Of a stretch of 64,000 bases of DNA, positions 54,795 through 64,000 are shown piece after piece. Every line of letters starts with the position of its first letter. Positions within the stretch are counted from its first letter, which is position 1. Both the position numbers and the translations under genes were made by a program. Under the pieces are notes generated by a model. It saw only the letters and a program-made list of their open reading frames with translations, searched no databases and was not told the DNA's origin. This DNA comes from Xanthostigma xanthostigma (taxonomy: Eukaryota; Arthropoda; Insecta; Raphidioptera; Raphidiidae): contig OY754472.1 of NCBI GenBank assembly GCA_963575645.1, positions 30,195,401 through 30,259,400 on the forward strand, in the 5' to 3' direction.

Positions 54795-54965
54795 ATAGTA
54801 TATTACACCACAAGGGCCGAAAGTGTTATGCTTTTGCACTGCGCACAACATGCCCTTGGCTTCGCCTCGGGCATTATGACGCGCAGTGCAAGATATCAAA
54901 CTTTCGGCCAGTGTAGTGAATACTATAATTTTTTTCATACCCCGATCGTAAATACGCTTATTAAT
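54795..54965. mobile_element. Palindromic MITE, GGGCCGAAAG family copy 2
   Basis: TAGTATATTACACCACAAGG and GGCCGAAAGTG at the left mirror CAAACTTTCGGCCAGTGTAG and GAATACTATA at the right; the core TTGCACTGCGCACAACATGC pairs with GCATTATGACGCGCAGTGCA. The right flank CCGATCGTAAATACGCTTAT is shared with the 16.3 kb copy. Two plus frames across it are artefacts. Confidence 0.85.
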
Positions 54966-55484
54966 TAATTACATAAAAACAGATAAATTCCCAGCAAGCA
55001 GCTTTCAAGTTATTGTAAAAACACGAATGACAGCTGTTCGCGACTATTAGCTAAAATGTAATAGGGTTGCTATGGAAGCGACATCTAAACAACAGTTGAT
55101 AGGTGATTTTTTCTCTATTGCCGCCCGAACGTACGTACATACTTCCCGACTCATCCCACCAGTGCGTAAATGTTAGACTTTCTGCCTTACATTTGATGCC
55201 GAAAGTATGCAGTACTTTCGATCGAGGTACGAAGAAACTTTATTTATAATCGCATTAAATGTCATTGCTAGTATTCGAAAGGAGTTTCGTACCTATTAAA
55301 AAACATGTAATAGCTCTAAATTCCAGCTAGTTTTATGAAAATTAGTTCCAAAGGTTTTTATGAAATTAAAAAAAAAATGTTTTTTCCAAAAATCCAGTGA
55401 CGTAATTTTTTGTTCCTAAAAAAACAGTAGGCTAGGATCCCATTTACAGCAGTGTTACATGAACTTATTCAGTCTCTCTATTTA
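54966..55484. other. No feature seen
   Basis: No supported frame; GCCGAAAGTATGCAGTACTTT (part of 55198-55225) is a small palindrome around TGCAGTACTTTCG. Confidence 0.35.
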
Positions 55485-55920
55485 TGCTAGGTTACAGAAA
55501 GAATTTTTCAAAAAATTTGATTTGACAATGACCTTAGATTGTAATCATGTAATTTACAGTTTCCATACATCAGGAGTAGTCTAATGTCGTATTCAAACTC
55601 CCTGTCATCTAGAACATTAGATTGTACTAACACAAAAACAAATGATTGTTCTGCATAGAAAAAGATCACTTTTCAAGCTAAATTTTGATCATAATGCGTA
55701 GAAAAACGCTGTTAGGAAATGGAAACTGTACAAGAAACGATGCTAAATACATGACGTATACACAGTTTAAGAAAAATATCGTTTCAATCTATCAATTATT
55801 GTTCGAGCAGGATCACTAATTAAAACTCTACTATGCTTTTTATATGGAGAAATATGTATGTTCACACTCTAAGGTGATTGTCAAGTCAGGTTTTTTAACA
55901 TTCCTTTCTGCAACCCAGCA
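55485..55920. mobile_element. TTAA-type element T, copy 2 (uninterrupted)
   Basis: Left TGCTAGGTTACAGAAAGAAT and right TTCCTTTCTGCAACCCAGCA are inverted repeats of about 50 bp including GATTTGACAATGACCTTAGA versus its mirrored TAAGGTGATTGTCAAGTCAG. It is flanked by TTTA and TTAG, decayed forms of the TTAA seen at copies 1 and 3. It preserves the empty TTA site at 55617-55619 that copy 1 has filled. 436 bp. Confidence 0.85.
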
Positions 55921-57774
55921 TTAGAGTTACTAACCCTGAAAAACTTGAAAGAAAACGAAATTACAAACAAAATTCCCGTTAGTATTTTATGTGCCTATTA
56001 GTTGCTGATACGAAAATTGAGAGCATGTGATCAACTTCCCAAACCCGGTAAACAATTCGTATGAAAATATATAGTGACTCTATATACTTCGTTCGTTCAT
56101 ATGGCATTCAATCAAATAGGTACACGTCATCTTAGTTGGGGGTTTTCATTCACGTGTGCCGCTTATCAGTAACTGTGCACCACCACCCGTTCCAGAACTT
56201 CTGTATCGATATTATTTAATGGGAGCAGTGCACGTATGCCGCTCATATAAAATAATCTAACTATACTATATAATGTTGTATAATACTATGTCACGTAAGA
56301 CGTCTCTACCGTCCTTGTTTCAACTTTGTATGTTATTCTGTCTCACTTCCACCCGAAATTAACCTCTTTCGTTCTCACTCTTTATTTTGTATAGAGATAG
56401 ATTATTGGGTTTGTTCGGTTCAAAACTAATCTCTGCTTAAATGGATTTGCGTCATTTCGTTCAATTTTTTATTTTTGAAGGTTGCTATTCGTATTTAGAT
56501 ACAAATTATGAAACAAGTGAATGCACGTAAAATGTGTACAATTGAGTCTCCAAATATTGATCTCAAGAACAATTCATAATTAATACAATAGTCGTAGACT
56601 AGTATCGTTTAGAAAAGGGAGTTTTATTAATATGATCATTAAGTTTTGTTCGTCGCTAGTAGAGACGCACCATTTGTGAAATTCCCTGTGAAATTACAAA
56701 TCACGCCGCTACTGATCGGCTTTTCCCAGTCTTCTTACTACGCAGATTACCCACCTTGCTACCATCTTTTCTAAACGATTGTGTTAGCAAAGCAATAGGA
56801 ATCAACTTTATTTGCACATAAATCCTGCAAAAAAATATTTGCGCACAGCTCTACAAAGTAGCTGTTTTTCATGCCTGTAGAGCGGTCGTAAAATGACTCA
56901 TTTAGCATTAGTGCGTATTGTTAAACAATTACAATTCATAAACGCTCTGTCAGTTACCGTTAATATATGACAAACCATAGACTTAATTTTCATAAATAAT
57001 CAAATAGATGTCAAAAATGTTAAAAACTGAAAATTACATGAAAATTAGCTATTTTCTAAGGAGTACGTGCAAAAAATGTACGTATATCGAACGGAATGGT
57101 CACTTGTGTTACTTAAAAATCACTGATGCTCGTTTTTTACATGTTACGTTCTAGATAAATCGTAATTCCGTCTTTTCTTTAAGTGACTTCACCCTTTAGT
57201 TGATTCAGTTTGGCCATAAACGATTTTCGCAACCAGTTGTGTGTCATGCTCGTTTTTCCGAATAACGACGTCTGCATTCATCTCTCTCGCACACTCGCAT
57301 TTTCTGAATAGCTTTATATGCATTTTGCTCACTCGTATTAGTTTTCCGATTATCCTTCTCTGTTTTCTTTAGTTCGCTACCCTATCAGACTGTACAGTTT
57401 CGCTTTCAAACAGAAAGTGCCTCTATCTCTTTCATCTTTGGTACAGGCCAGTGTATTGTGCGGCCGATAGTGCATGCAGCTGTCTCTTTCTCACCAGCTA
57501 CAATATATAGCTACGAAGCTAAAGCACGCCTAGCTAGCCGGTTTAAGCTCAAACTCTGAACTTATAGCGTGTTCAAAACGATATAATCCAAATATAAGAT
57601 GTTGGAAGCTTCCGACTACAAACTAAACCTCAGGTTTCTTTAGATAGCGGCCTAATATGAAAGAGGTAACAAAAAACGTGTGCATAGAAGTATATAGATG
57701 TGATTTTCTCGATAGCTGTGACATCACCGTAACGTAAAAAAGCGGCATCCAATTATTTCTATACACGTTTTTTT
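55921..57774. other. No gene; holds one dispersed repeat (56845-56925)
   Basis: The only matched sequence is the inverted partner of 43841-43915. GC-richer patches at 56130-56230 and 57400-57540 have no open frame of interest. Confidence 0.45.
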
Positions 57775-57900
57775 TACCCGACTTCCGCGAAGCCAAAAGG
57801 AAGGGTTATGAGTTAAGCAGTCTATGTACGTTTGTATTTACGGATGTTCCACCGTAGCGCCTAAACTATTCATCTGATTTTGATAAATAATTAGTCAATC
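57775..57900. repeat. Interspersed repeat fragment, CCCGACTTCCGCGAAGC
   Basis: ACCCGACTTCCGCGAAGCCA and AAAGGAAGGGTTATG, followed by TGTACGTTTGTATTTACGGA and ACTATTCATCTGATTTTGAT, have the order of a common insect interspersed repeat in which the last phrase reads like 'aactattcatccgattttga' (from general knowledge). No second copy of this part is in the window. Confidence 0.45.
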
Positions 57901-57990
57901 GATTCGTTATTATGGCCCGGATAACATAAACTACATTTATTTTTGAATTTTGGTCCTAGGGGTGAGAAAATTGAATAAAAATAAAAAATA

Positions 57991-58261
57991 AGTTCAAAAA
58001 CTAAAACCCGACTACTGAAAAATGTGAAACAAGAAAATATTCTCATCTGAGTATAGCCGTGGTCGTATGCCATGTCATATATATATGAGGGGCCCCTCTA
58101 GATGTATAGCGTGATGCACTTTGCCCTAGAGCTTATGATCGCTTACTACTGTCAAAATGTAATGCTTTGTTAGGGTAGGTTGCATATGACCACGGCTATC
58201 CTCAGATGAGAATATTTTCTTGATTCATACTTTTTAGTCGTCGGAATTTAGTTTTTGGACT
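57991..58261. repeat. Hairpin repeat, about 80-bp arms
   Basis: AGTTCAAAAACTAAAACCCG, AAGAAAATATTCTCATCTGA and TAGCCGTGGTCGTATG on the left mirror CATATGACCACGGCTATCCT, CAGATGAGAATATTTTCTTG and TTAGTTTTTGGACT on the right. Loop about 112 bases with TAGAGGGGCCCCTC-type palindrome (GAGGGGCCCCTC at 58087). Confidence 0.82.
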
Positions 58262-58291
58262 CATATATGTAGGTATGTATGTGTCTATCTA

Positions 58292-58355
58292 ATGAAGTCT
58301 TTCAATTTAATTTTCAACCGCTTCGAGATGCTTGAATAATTTGAAATTTTAATAA
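58292..58355. repeat. Short dispersed repeat, partner at 20351-20425
   Basis: CTTTCAATTTAATTTTCA followed by GAGATGCTTGAATAATTTGA. See the partner for details. Confidence 0.55.
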
Positions 58356-58620
58356 TTATAACATTTATTTCACACTGTGTACATCATAGAGAGTAACTAA
58401 AGTACACTAGTGCATATGCTTGCCATATAAGTAAAAGTGTCTGCAGTTAAGCGAAAGAACGCTGCAGAAAAACAGAAATTTGTTTACTCAAATCAGTATT
58501 GTTTTGCATCATTAGTTACCATAGAGATAAGGAACTGTTCTCTCTCTCTTAATTGCAGACAGTTTCACTGCTCTCTCGCGTACTCTCTTGTAATATCTCT
58601 ATGGTGTACACCAAACAGTT

Positions 58621-58680
58621 TTTTTTTTTTTTAATATATGGTTTATTGGCCTCTACATCCTCTGACATAATCAGCCATAT
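58621..58680 (-). mobile_element. Retroposon 3' tail with AATAAA and poly(A), minus strand
   Basis: Minus-strand reading: GGCTGATTATGTCAGAGGAT, GTAGAGGCCAATAAACCATA and then a run of at least 14 A. The AATAAA signal lies about 12 bases before the poly(A). A diverged relative is at 29110-29165. The body of the element is not recognisable further up. Confidence 0.65.
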
Positions 58681-60349
58681 CAATACGATCGGAACAATTC
58701 CAATGTAAGAACAGAAGAAAATAATATAAAAAAAAAATTAGACCAAACAGTATAATGACAAGCCAATACTACTCACACTCTAACTGCAATTTTAAAGATT
58801 GTATCCGCACAGAACTTGACTCGAGCGAAGCCGAATCTGCAGCTAGTAGGTACATGTAATTTTCGTGCGTACTGTATCTTAGTGCCCTCCCCCCCACATA
58901 ACCGTATTCTCAGTACTCCCTATATATAGATATATATTATACTGGAGCAATGTTTTGTACTGTATATAATATCCATTGGAATAATTCACGTACATAGTTC
59001 TGTCTCGTTCTGAACAGCGCGTGAAAGTTTTTGTCGTCCTTGTTTACGGGCGCAATGCTTTCTGTATACCCGGAGTCCCGGAGGAATCCAGGTCGTTCTC
59101 GTATGTTTGTATGTGTGTGTGTACACACCACACATGCATTTGGAGGTACTGTTCACATGGAATGACTTCCAGTAAAGGAGATATGTCGTTTGTGATACAC
59201 TGTGGCAATACTGAGAGAACGGTTTGCGAGGATTATAAAACTGCGATGGCTGTCGAATCTAGCGAAATGTCTGGGAATATTGGAACACTGCTGCGGAAAG
59301 TTGACTTTAATAATCCGTATATTTTATGAGATTTTTATACCAGAAATCAAAGATTACAGTAGAAGATGCACTAAAATATAAAAATAATACACATTTTAGT
59401 TGAAATATTGTAGACTATTAGGTATTTTGAGACTAAAAATAAATGTTTTTAGTTTATTTACAGCGCTTGTTATTGCAGCGAGAGCTTATTATGTTTAACT
59501 TTGTTAAAATTAAGACAACTATTTAAAAAAAAATAATTTTGCTGTAGCTGACGAATTAGAAAAAAACATAACAGATATCGTTTTTGTATTTTTTTTAGAA
59601 GTTTAGTGCACCCAACACTTTTCTAGACGTTGGGAGCCCGTAAACCCAAATGCCAATTGATTTGGAAATGTAAAACGTAGGAACATTTACATCTGAGCAT
59701 GTTTTTTTTTAAATCGATCATTATAATGTCTACACTCTACAGCTATATTAAAAATGGCAAAACATTAAGCAGCAGAGTTACAAAAATAGATCAAAATCAG
59801 TAAATAGGAAGCCACTGAGAGTTCTTGGACAAATATATTTAATCAGAAGTGGCATAAGAATTCAATATGATTTCCTCAGCTATTAAAGCCGCGTTGGTAC
59901 AATTAAAAAGATTCCGAATTACCAGAAGTTTTTTTTAATGATTTTTTAAAAGCCTTTATCTAATTAGCTTCTATGTCATACTGCCACGAACTGAGTTATT
60001 TTTCTTGTCTCTGAAAACATATTTTTTGATCGCATATAAATAACGTTTCTGGCTTCCTTGTGAAGAACGTCAGTAGGCTGTGGATTAAAAGTTCCAATAA
60101 AGGAGATGATAGCCAGCTTTATCCACGACGCTTTACATTCCAAAACACTCCACGTTTATTTATCCAGTGTTTTAGGCTGGCTTCTATTTGACGTTTTGTT
60201 GTACTTGCCTACGTCAGCAAACAGAACGACAACTCACGGTTCGGTATTTCTATCGCCATTGAAACATTTTAATATTTAGTGCAGTTCCAATTTTGACAGT
60301 CAGACGTATCTCACACCCCTTCACAGGTAGAATAGACCGATATGCATGC
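58681..60349. other. No recognised gene; one unassigned frame at 59160-59329
   Basis: An ATG at 59160 opens 56 codons to TGA at 59327-59329, reading MTSSKGDMSFVIHCGNTERT then VCEDYKTAMAVESSEMSGN and ending VDFNNPYIL; the frame is open upstream to about 59021 without ATG. Composition is protein-like but I recognise nothing and see no splice sites that frame it. The rest is AT-rich. Confidence 0.3.
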
Positions 60350-60357
60350 ATTGAGTG

Positions 60358-60879
60358 TAGTGATGTGCCGGATATCCGTATCCGCGGATATCCGAGGGAG
60401 ATAAAAGATCCGTATCCGCTAGTTTTTTGGCGGATCTTTTACCTTATTCATTTTCAATTCATAGATGAAATTTTATATATATATAGGTGATTAGGTAATA
60501 ATGAAAAACTGTTAAATTCCATTCAGATTATTTTTTATTTTTTAAATTCGTATTTGGCACCTTTATATTGCAAACATTTATCGTAGTGAGTATACCAATA
60601 GTACATAACTCAAAGGTACTAAAAAACTATCTTTATAATGAGATATTGCACATCGATCTTTGAAAAGAGACAATCTGTTATGAGAGTTAAGTCTTAAAGA
60701 GGTCAATAACTTTTTCCCATAACAGATAGTCTCTTTCGAAAGGTCGATGTGCAATATTTACCGCCGCGTACTCTAAGAAAGTTAAGATCCATATCCGTAT
60801 CCGCGGATCTTGAAACCAAATATCCGTATTCAGATCCGTATCCGCGGATATACATTTTAAACGATCCGGCACATCACTA
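60358..60879. mobile_element. hAT non-autonomous element with GGATATCC arrays
   Basis: TAGTGATGTGCCGGATATCC at the left mirrors GATCCGGCACATCACTA at the right. The flanks ATTGAGTG (60350-60357) and TTTGAGTG (60880-60887) agree at seven of eight bases. Both subterminal zones are packed with CCGTATCCGCGGATATCC-type palindromic words. An inner inverted pair, GAGACAATCTGTTATGAGAG / CCCATAACAGATAGTCTCTT, lies at about 60667-60735. No transposase frame. Ends resemble the element at 42513. Confidence 0.9.
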
Positions 60880-60887
60880 TTTGAGTG

Positions 60888-61393
60888 TATAATATCAACG
60901 ACATATGTGCGCTTTGTTTCTGCGGTTTTTTCCTTGTCAGAGCAATGATCTGATCACAAGTGCGTATGGTATATGGTGATAGATTTCACATGTTGCTCGC
61001 TCGTTTTTTCCCTAGTTGACCCTGTCTAGAAGCCTGACGTTTCGTCTACAACATTTTACACTTGAAATTTTCATCGACATTGCGAATATTTATCAGACGC
61101 TTGAAATACCGATTGCATCTATTGTATACGAAAAGCTTTTCTATTGAGTAGCTTTACTGTATGTGAAACTTCAAGAAAACTTTACACTCTGTGACAATAG
61201 TGCATTAAGCCTAAAAGGCTGTTTATTCAGAATTGTTTACTGGCAAATGCTAAATATACACAACAGTTTGTCAATGACGCTTCGTATAAATTTTCACGGG
61301 GCGTTTTTCTCTAAAAGAAGGAATGGATTTTGAAGACTATTTTATTTCTAGATATCTTATCATGTGTTGTCTTTTCTATACATATATCTATTA
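60888..61393. other. No gene; lone GACGTTTCGTC word
   Basis: CCTGACGTTTCGTCTACAAC at about 61034 echoes the hairpins at 39.4 and 63.8 kb; nothing else matches. Confidence 0.4.
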
Positions 61394-61761
61394 TTAGCGG
61401 GGTCCCCCCCCCCCCCGGTTTCACCCGGGTGCAAAAGAACGAATGGGGAAGGAAGGTACATGAGTACGCACATTCATCTTAGTTTACCGAGATGAATGTT
61501 GTATCCAAATTTCATGATGATCGGAGTTACCGTTCAAAAGTTTTTGTCGGACGGACAAATTTTGAGGTTACATTTTGCAACATTTTTCATTGATGTTCCG
61601 CTCCTATCGGTCGTAGCGTGATATTATATTATAGCCTATAGCCTTCCTCGATAAATGGGCTATCCAACAATTTTTTTTTCAATTCGAACCATTAGTTCCT
61701 GAAATTAGCGCGTTCAACCAACCAAACAAACAAAGTCTTCAGTTTTATATATTAGTATAGA
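61394..61761 (-). mobile_element. Non-autonomous Helitron (family 2), complete, minus strand
   Basis: The plus strand starts TTAGCGGGGTCC after A and ends ATATTAGTATAGA before T: reversed, that is TCTATACTAATAT...GGACCCCGCTAA between A and T. The CACCCGGGTG-type hairpin (TTTCACCCGGGTGCAAAAG) sits near the 3' end. A 14-base C run lies at 61405-61418. The interior matches the 12 kb copy (GTCGGACGGACAAATTTTGA, CAACATTTTTCATTGATG, GTCGTAGCGTGATATTATAT). 368 bp, non-coding. Confidence 0.88.
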
Positions 61762-61868
61762 TATAAAAAAAGAAGTTTTATATGTGTTATCTGAAAACCA
61801 CAGTGTCGATTTAAGAGAAATTTTGAAAGCATATTTCCTACTGGATAACATCCACACTATAATATTAA

Positions 61869-62022
61869 GTTCGTTCCAAGCAGCCAGCAAACGGTTCCGA
61901 AACCGCCACCCGCATGCGCACTAGGTAAAACAAAGCTGTTAGTGGCGATTTTAGAACACGTTTTACCTACTGCGCATGCGGGTGACGGTTTCGGAACCGT
62001 TTGCTGGCTGCTTGGAACGAAC
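61869..62022. mobile_element. Hairpin MITE, about 60-bp near-perfect arms
   Basis: GTTCGTTCCAAGCAGCCAGC, AAACGGTTCCGAAACCG and CACCCGCATGCGCA on the left mirror TGCGCATGCGGGTGACGGTT, TCGGAACCGTTTGCTGGCTG and CTTGGAACGAAC on the right, with only one or two differences. The loop is about 30 bases. Flanks ATTA/TATTA suggest but do not prove a short AT target duplication. Arms are far more GC-rich than the surroundings. Confidence 0.88.
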
Positions 62023-62209
62023 CTATTATAAATCGAAAGTAATTATGTCTATACATGTCGCTCTGTTATATAGATAGGTTGCATCATGATGCTACCTTTT
62101 GTCTCCAAAAATAAACATGAAGAAAGTGAAATATAGGGGATGAAAGTTTGTATGAGGAACTCATCATTTCTCAAGTTAGAGATATGAAGATTCATATTTA
62201 GAAATTTAA
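62023..62209. other. No feature seen
   Basis: AT-rich DNA between two repeats. Confidence 0.3.
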
Positions 62210-62300
62210 GAATTTCATCGCTGCCGAGTGGGGCGCAGTCCTGTGAGGTAAGACTGTGATACGGCGGAGCCAAAGGCTTCATTACTGTTGTCGCTAGTAA
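62210..62300 (+). mobile_element. Helitron-like family 3 fragment
   Basis: CGCTGCCGAGTGGGGCGCAG, GTGATACGGCGGAGCCAAAG and GCTTCATTACTGTTGTCGC follow the order in the 51.6 and 54.3 kb pieces. Neither end is preserved. The minus-strand frame over this region is not a gene. Confidence 0.55.
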
Positions 62301-62546
62301 GCTATATTATATTAATAAGATACGATTAAAGAAGGGAATGTGTAGTGAGCGAAAATGGTGATTTGCGCCCGGATGAAGCCGGACGAGCCGGCAAGTATTT
62401 TATAATTATCGTTCAGACGGAACGACGACGTTTGTTTTGCGTTTTAATTAAGCCAGTTTACTTGGTACAATCAACGCTAAAAGAGCGTTTGTGGCCCGCA
62501 TATAATGATATGCTAAACATAGAAGAAATACGATACTAAACATATG

Positions 62547-62751
62547 CCGCACTTTTTGGACTGTAAGACGCGCGTTTTTACATAGAAAAATGGACTCAAA
62601 TTTTGGGTGCGTCTTATGGTTCGAATGTAACATTATTTTTTTTTCAATAAATCGTCTCTAAATATATTATGTTAACAATAAATCCGAAAGTACCATTTAA
62701 ATATATTTTTCTAAAAATCATCTTATAAATTTGAGGTGCGTAAAAATACGG
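62547..62751. mobile_element. Possible short DNA-transposon remnant
   Basis: CCGCACTTTTTGGACTGTAA, GACGCGCG, then GGGTGCGTCTTATGGTTCGA and a right side GAGGTGCGTAAAAATACGG: the inverted ends agree only loosely (CCGCACTTTTT versus CCGTATTTTTA). The GTGCGTCTTATGGTTCGAA phrase recalls sequences seen in pogo-like elements, a general-knowledge impression only. Confidence 0.35.
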
Positions 62752-63690
62752 TACTTCGGTGTCCCATGGATTACAGCATTGTCAAAGATTTTATTGTTTC
62801 CAAAGCTACTAAAATTGCCTCTTTTTTTATCGTCCCAACGTCCGTTATAACTGCGTAGTTTTTAAAAAATTTCTTAAGAATCATTTTCGAGTTAGAATTG
62901 TTGACGCTCGGTATAAGAAATATGTGTAAAAAGTGTGAACTTTAGCTGCAAATAACCAAATTTGGCACGTGTAATCACTTTTAAATTTTAACAGTTGTTA
63001 GATACTACTGTTTTCTATAAAACATTCGGTTTTAATCAAATTCTCAAAAAATGTGATTAATAACTAAACTACATTAAATTATGTCAGGATTTTCCTCTTG
63101 AATCGCTGACTAATTTAACAATCAAATGAGCATTTTAGAAGTGTAGTAACTAACCGACTTTTTTTTAACAAGGTAGATACACCATGCCATAGTAGGAAAA
63201 ACTGAGATTGTAATATTAATAAAATATTGACACAAAAAAAGTTAATTCAGGTTAAGCTAAATTTAAATCGGAGTTGGATTCAGAATGGTTATGCAAAAAC
63301 AGAACAATTTGCAATTGTATGAATATCGAAAACGATACGAACTTGTGCGATCACAGAAATTCGATGCAATGCAGCGGAAAGTCATAAAAATATATCACTC
63401 CATAATGTAGGTATTATTATGTTTACTGGGTTTTCTCTAAATATTTGTTTGCATTACTTTCAAAGTGCATCGACTTTTCGGAACCTTCTATCTATGAACG
63501 TTGGAGTTGGGAACACACAACTGAAGCATAAGAAGTAAAAAGTGCATGGTTCTTCTTGGATAGTACGACGGAGTTTCTCCTTCAACATTCGCATTGGGGC
63601 GGACGCTCCGCTCTGGTATGATGCCAAAGTATAAACACAGCAGTGTGAAAAAGAATTAAAGCTTCATAAATATAATAATCTTTCAACCAG
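62752..63690. other. No feature seen
   Basis: AT-rich DNA; no supported frame. Confidence 0.4.
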
Positions 63691-63922
63691 TTAATAAGAA
63701 AAATCGCAGGATTGTGGACAAAAAGTTATTTATTTGTTGCCATGTTTTTGTCTTATGTACCTTAACTTTTGTTAATTGCTATGGTTAGTAATTAATGTTT
63801 ATTTTCATAATTATTGTTTTAAATTTTCACATTTGTACTTGAAAAAGTCTAAATCTGTAGACGAAACGTCGTACACTAAATAAATAACTTTTTGTCCACA
63901 ATCCTGCGATTTTTCTTATTAA
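63691..63922. mobile_element. Inverted-repeat element, about 44-bp perfect arms
   Basis: TTAATAAGAAAAATCGCAGG, ATTGTGGACAAAAAGTTATT and TATT on the left are exactly mirrored by AAATAAATAACTTTTTGTCC, ACAATCCTGCGATTTTTCTT and ATTAA on the right. A GTAGACGAAACGTCGTACAC stretch lies just inside the right arm. A right-arm-only relative is at 40724-40795, which supports a mobile family. 232 bp, non-coding. Confidence 0.85.
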
Positions 63923-64000
63923 TTATCTCGATGGACACGATATCTAATATCTAATTTCAACCAGTGTTGGATCACCATATAGATTACGTTTTGGATATAG

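Noticed and set aside
59021..59329. 102-residue plus frame as a gene
   Set aside because: The upstream part has no ATG and contains a GT/AC microsatellite; only the last 56 codons look protein-like and nothing is recognised, so it is mentioned but not called as a gene.
1..64000. Endogenous viral genes or a novel multi-gene system
   Set aside because: No frame shows polymerase, capsid, helicase or protease motifs, and no cluster of co-directional genes exists. Apart from the mariner remnant and LINE tail no protein family is recognisable.

Overview
The window looks like nuclear DNA of an arthropod, most likely an insect. It is strongly AT-rich and gene-poor. It is packed with short eukaryotic transposon copies: a mariner D,D34D remnant, hAT copies with 8-bp target duplications, Helitron-type elements inserted between A and T, TTAA- and TA-flanked miniature elements, and a non-LTR retrotransposon tail ending in (TCTA)n. 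The order cannot be fixed from the sequence; scattered 'taggtac' words and the repeat types would suit Lepidoptera or Hemiptera. I see no bacterial operons, CRISPR arrays, rRNA or viral genes. No intact host protein-coding gene is visible, so this is probably intergenic or intronic DNA.

Layout. 0-5 kb: a 143-bp-arm hairpin, a tandem duplication and a very large hairpin with 411-bp arms (2476-3643) whose loop holds hAT-like sequence. 5-13 kb: the 3' end of a LINE, a TTAA-type MITE, a deleted mariner inserted in an older Helitron fragment, and a Helitron with both ends. 13-21 kb: TA-flanked inverted-repeat elements, a hAT with perfect 8-bp duplications, several hairpin MITEs and a 48-bp tandem array. 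22-26 kb: a TTAA-type element that has itself received a 257-bp palindromic element (the matching empty site is in a sister copy at 55.6 kb), and a long-TIR element. 26-35 kb: mostly unremarkable DNA, with a broken coding-like fragment at 31.8-32.1 kb. 35-49 kb: a 191-bp tandem array, two abutting TTAA elements, another coding-like stretch, three Helitron copies and a cluster of hAT insertions, one of them inside a Helitron. 49-64 kb: more MITEs, a tRNA-like sequence, Helitron fragments, a hAT rich in GGATATCC words and several perfect or near-perfect hairpins.

What it means. The clearest biology is layered transposition: intact target duplications, nested copies and an empty/filled site pair within one window. 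The few coding-like stretches (31.8 kb, 37 kb, 52.2 kb, 59.2 kb) are short, unrecognised and partly frameshifted. I found no convincing new biological system; the best leads are the long hairpins as possible small-RNA sources and the unidentified coding-like pieces.
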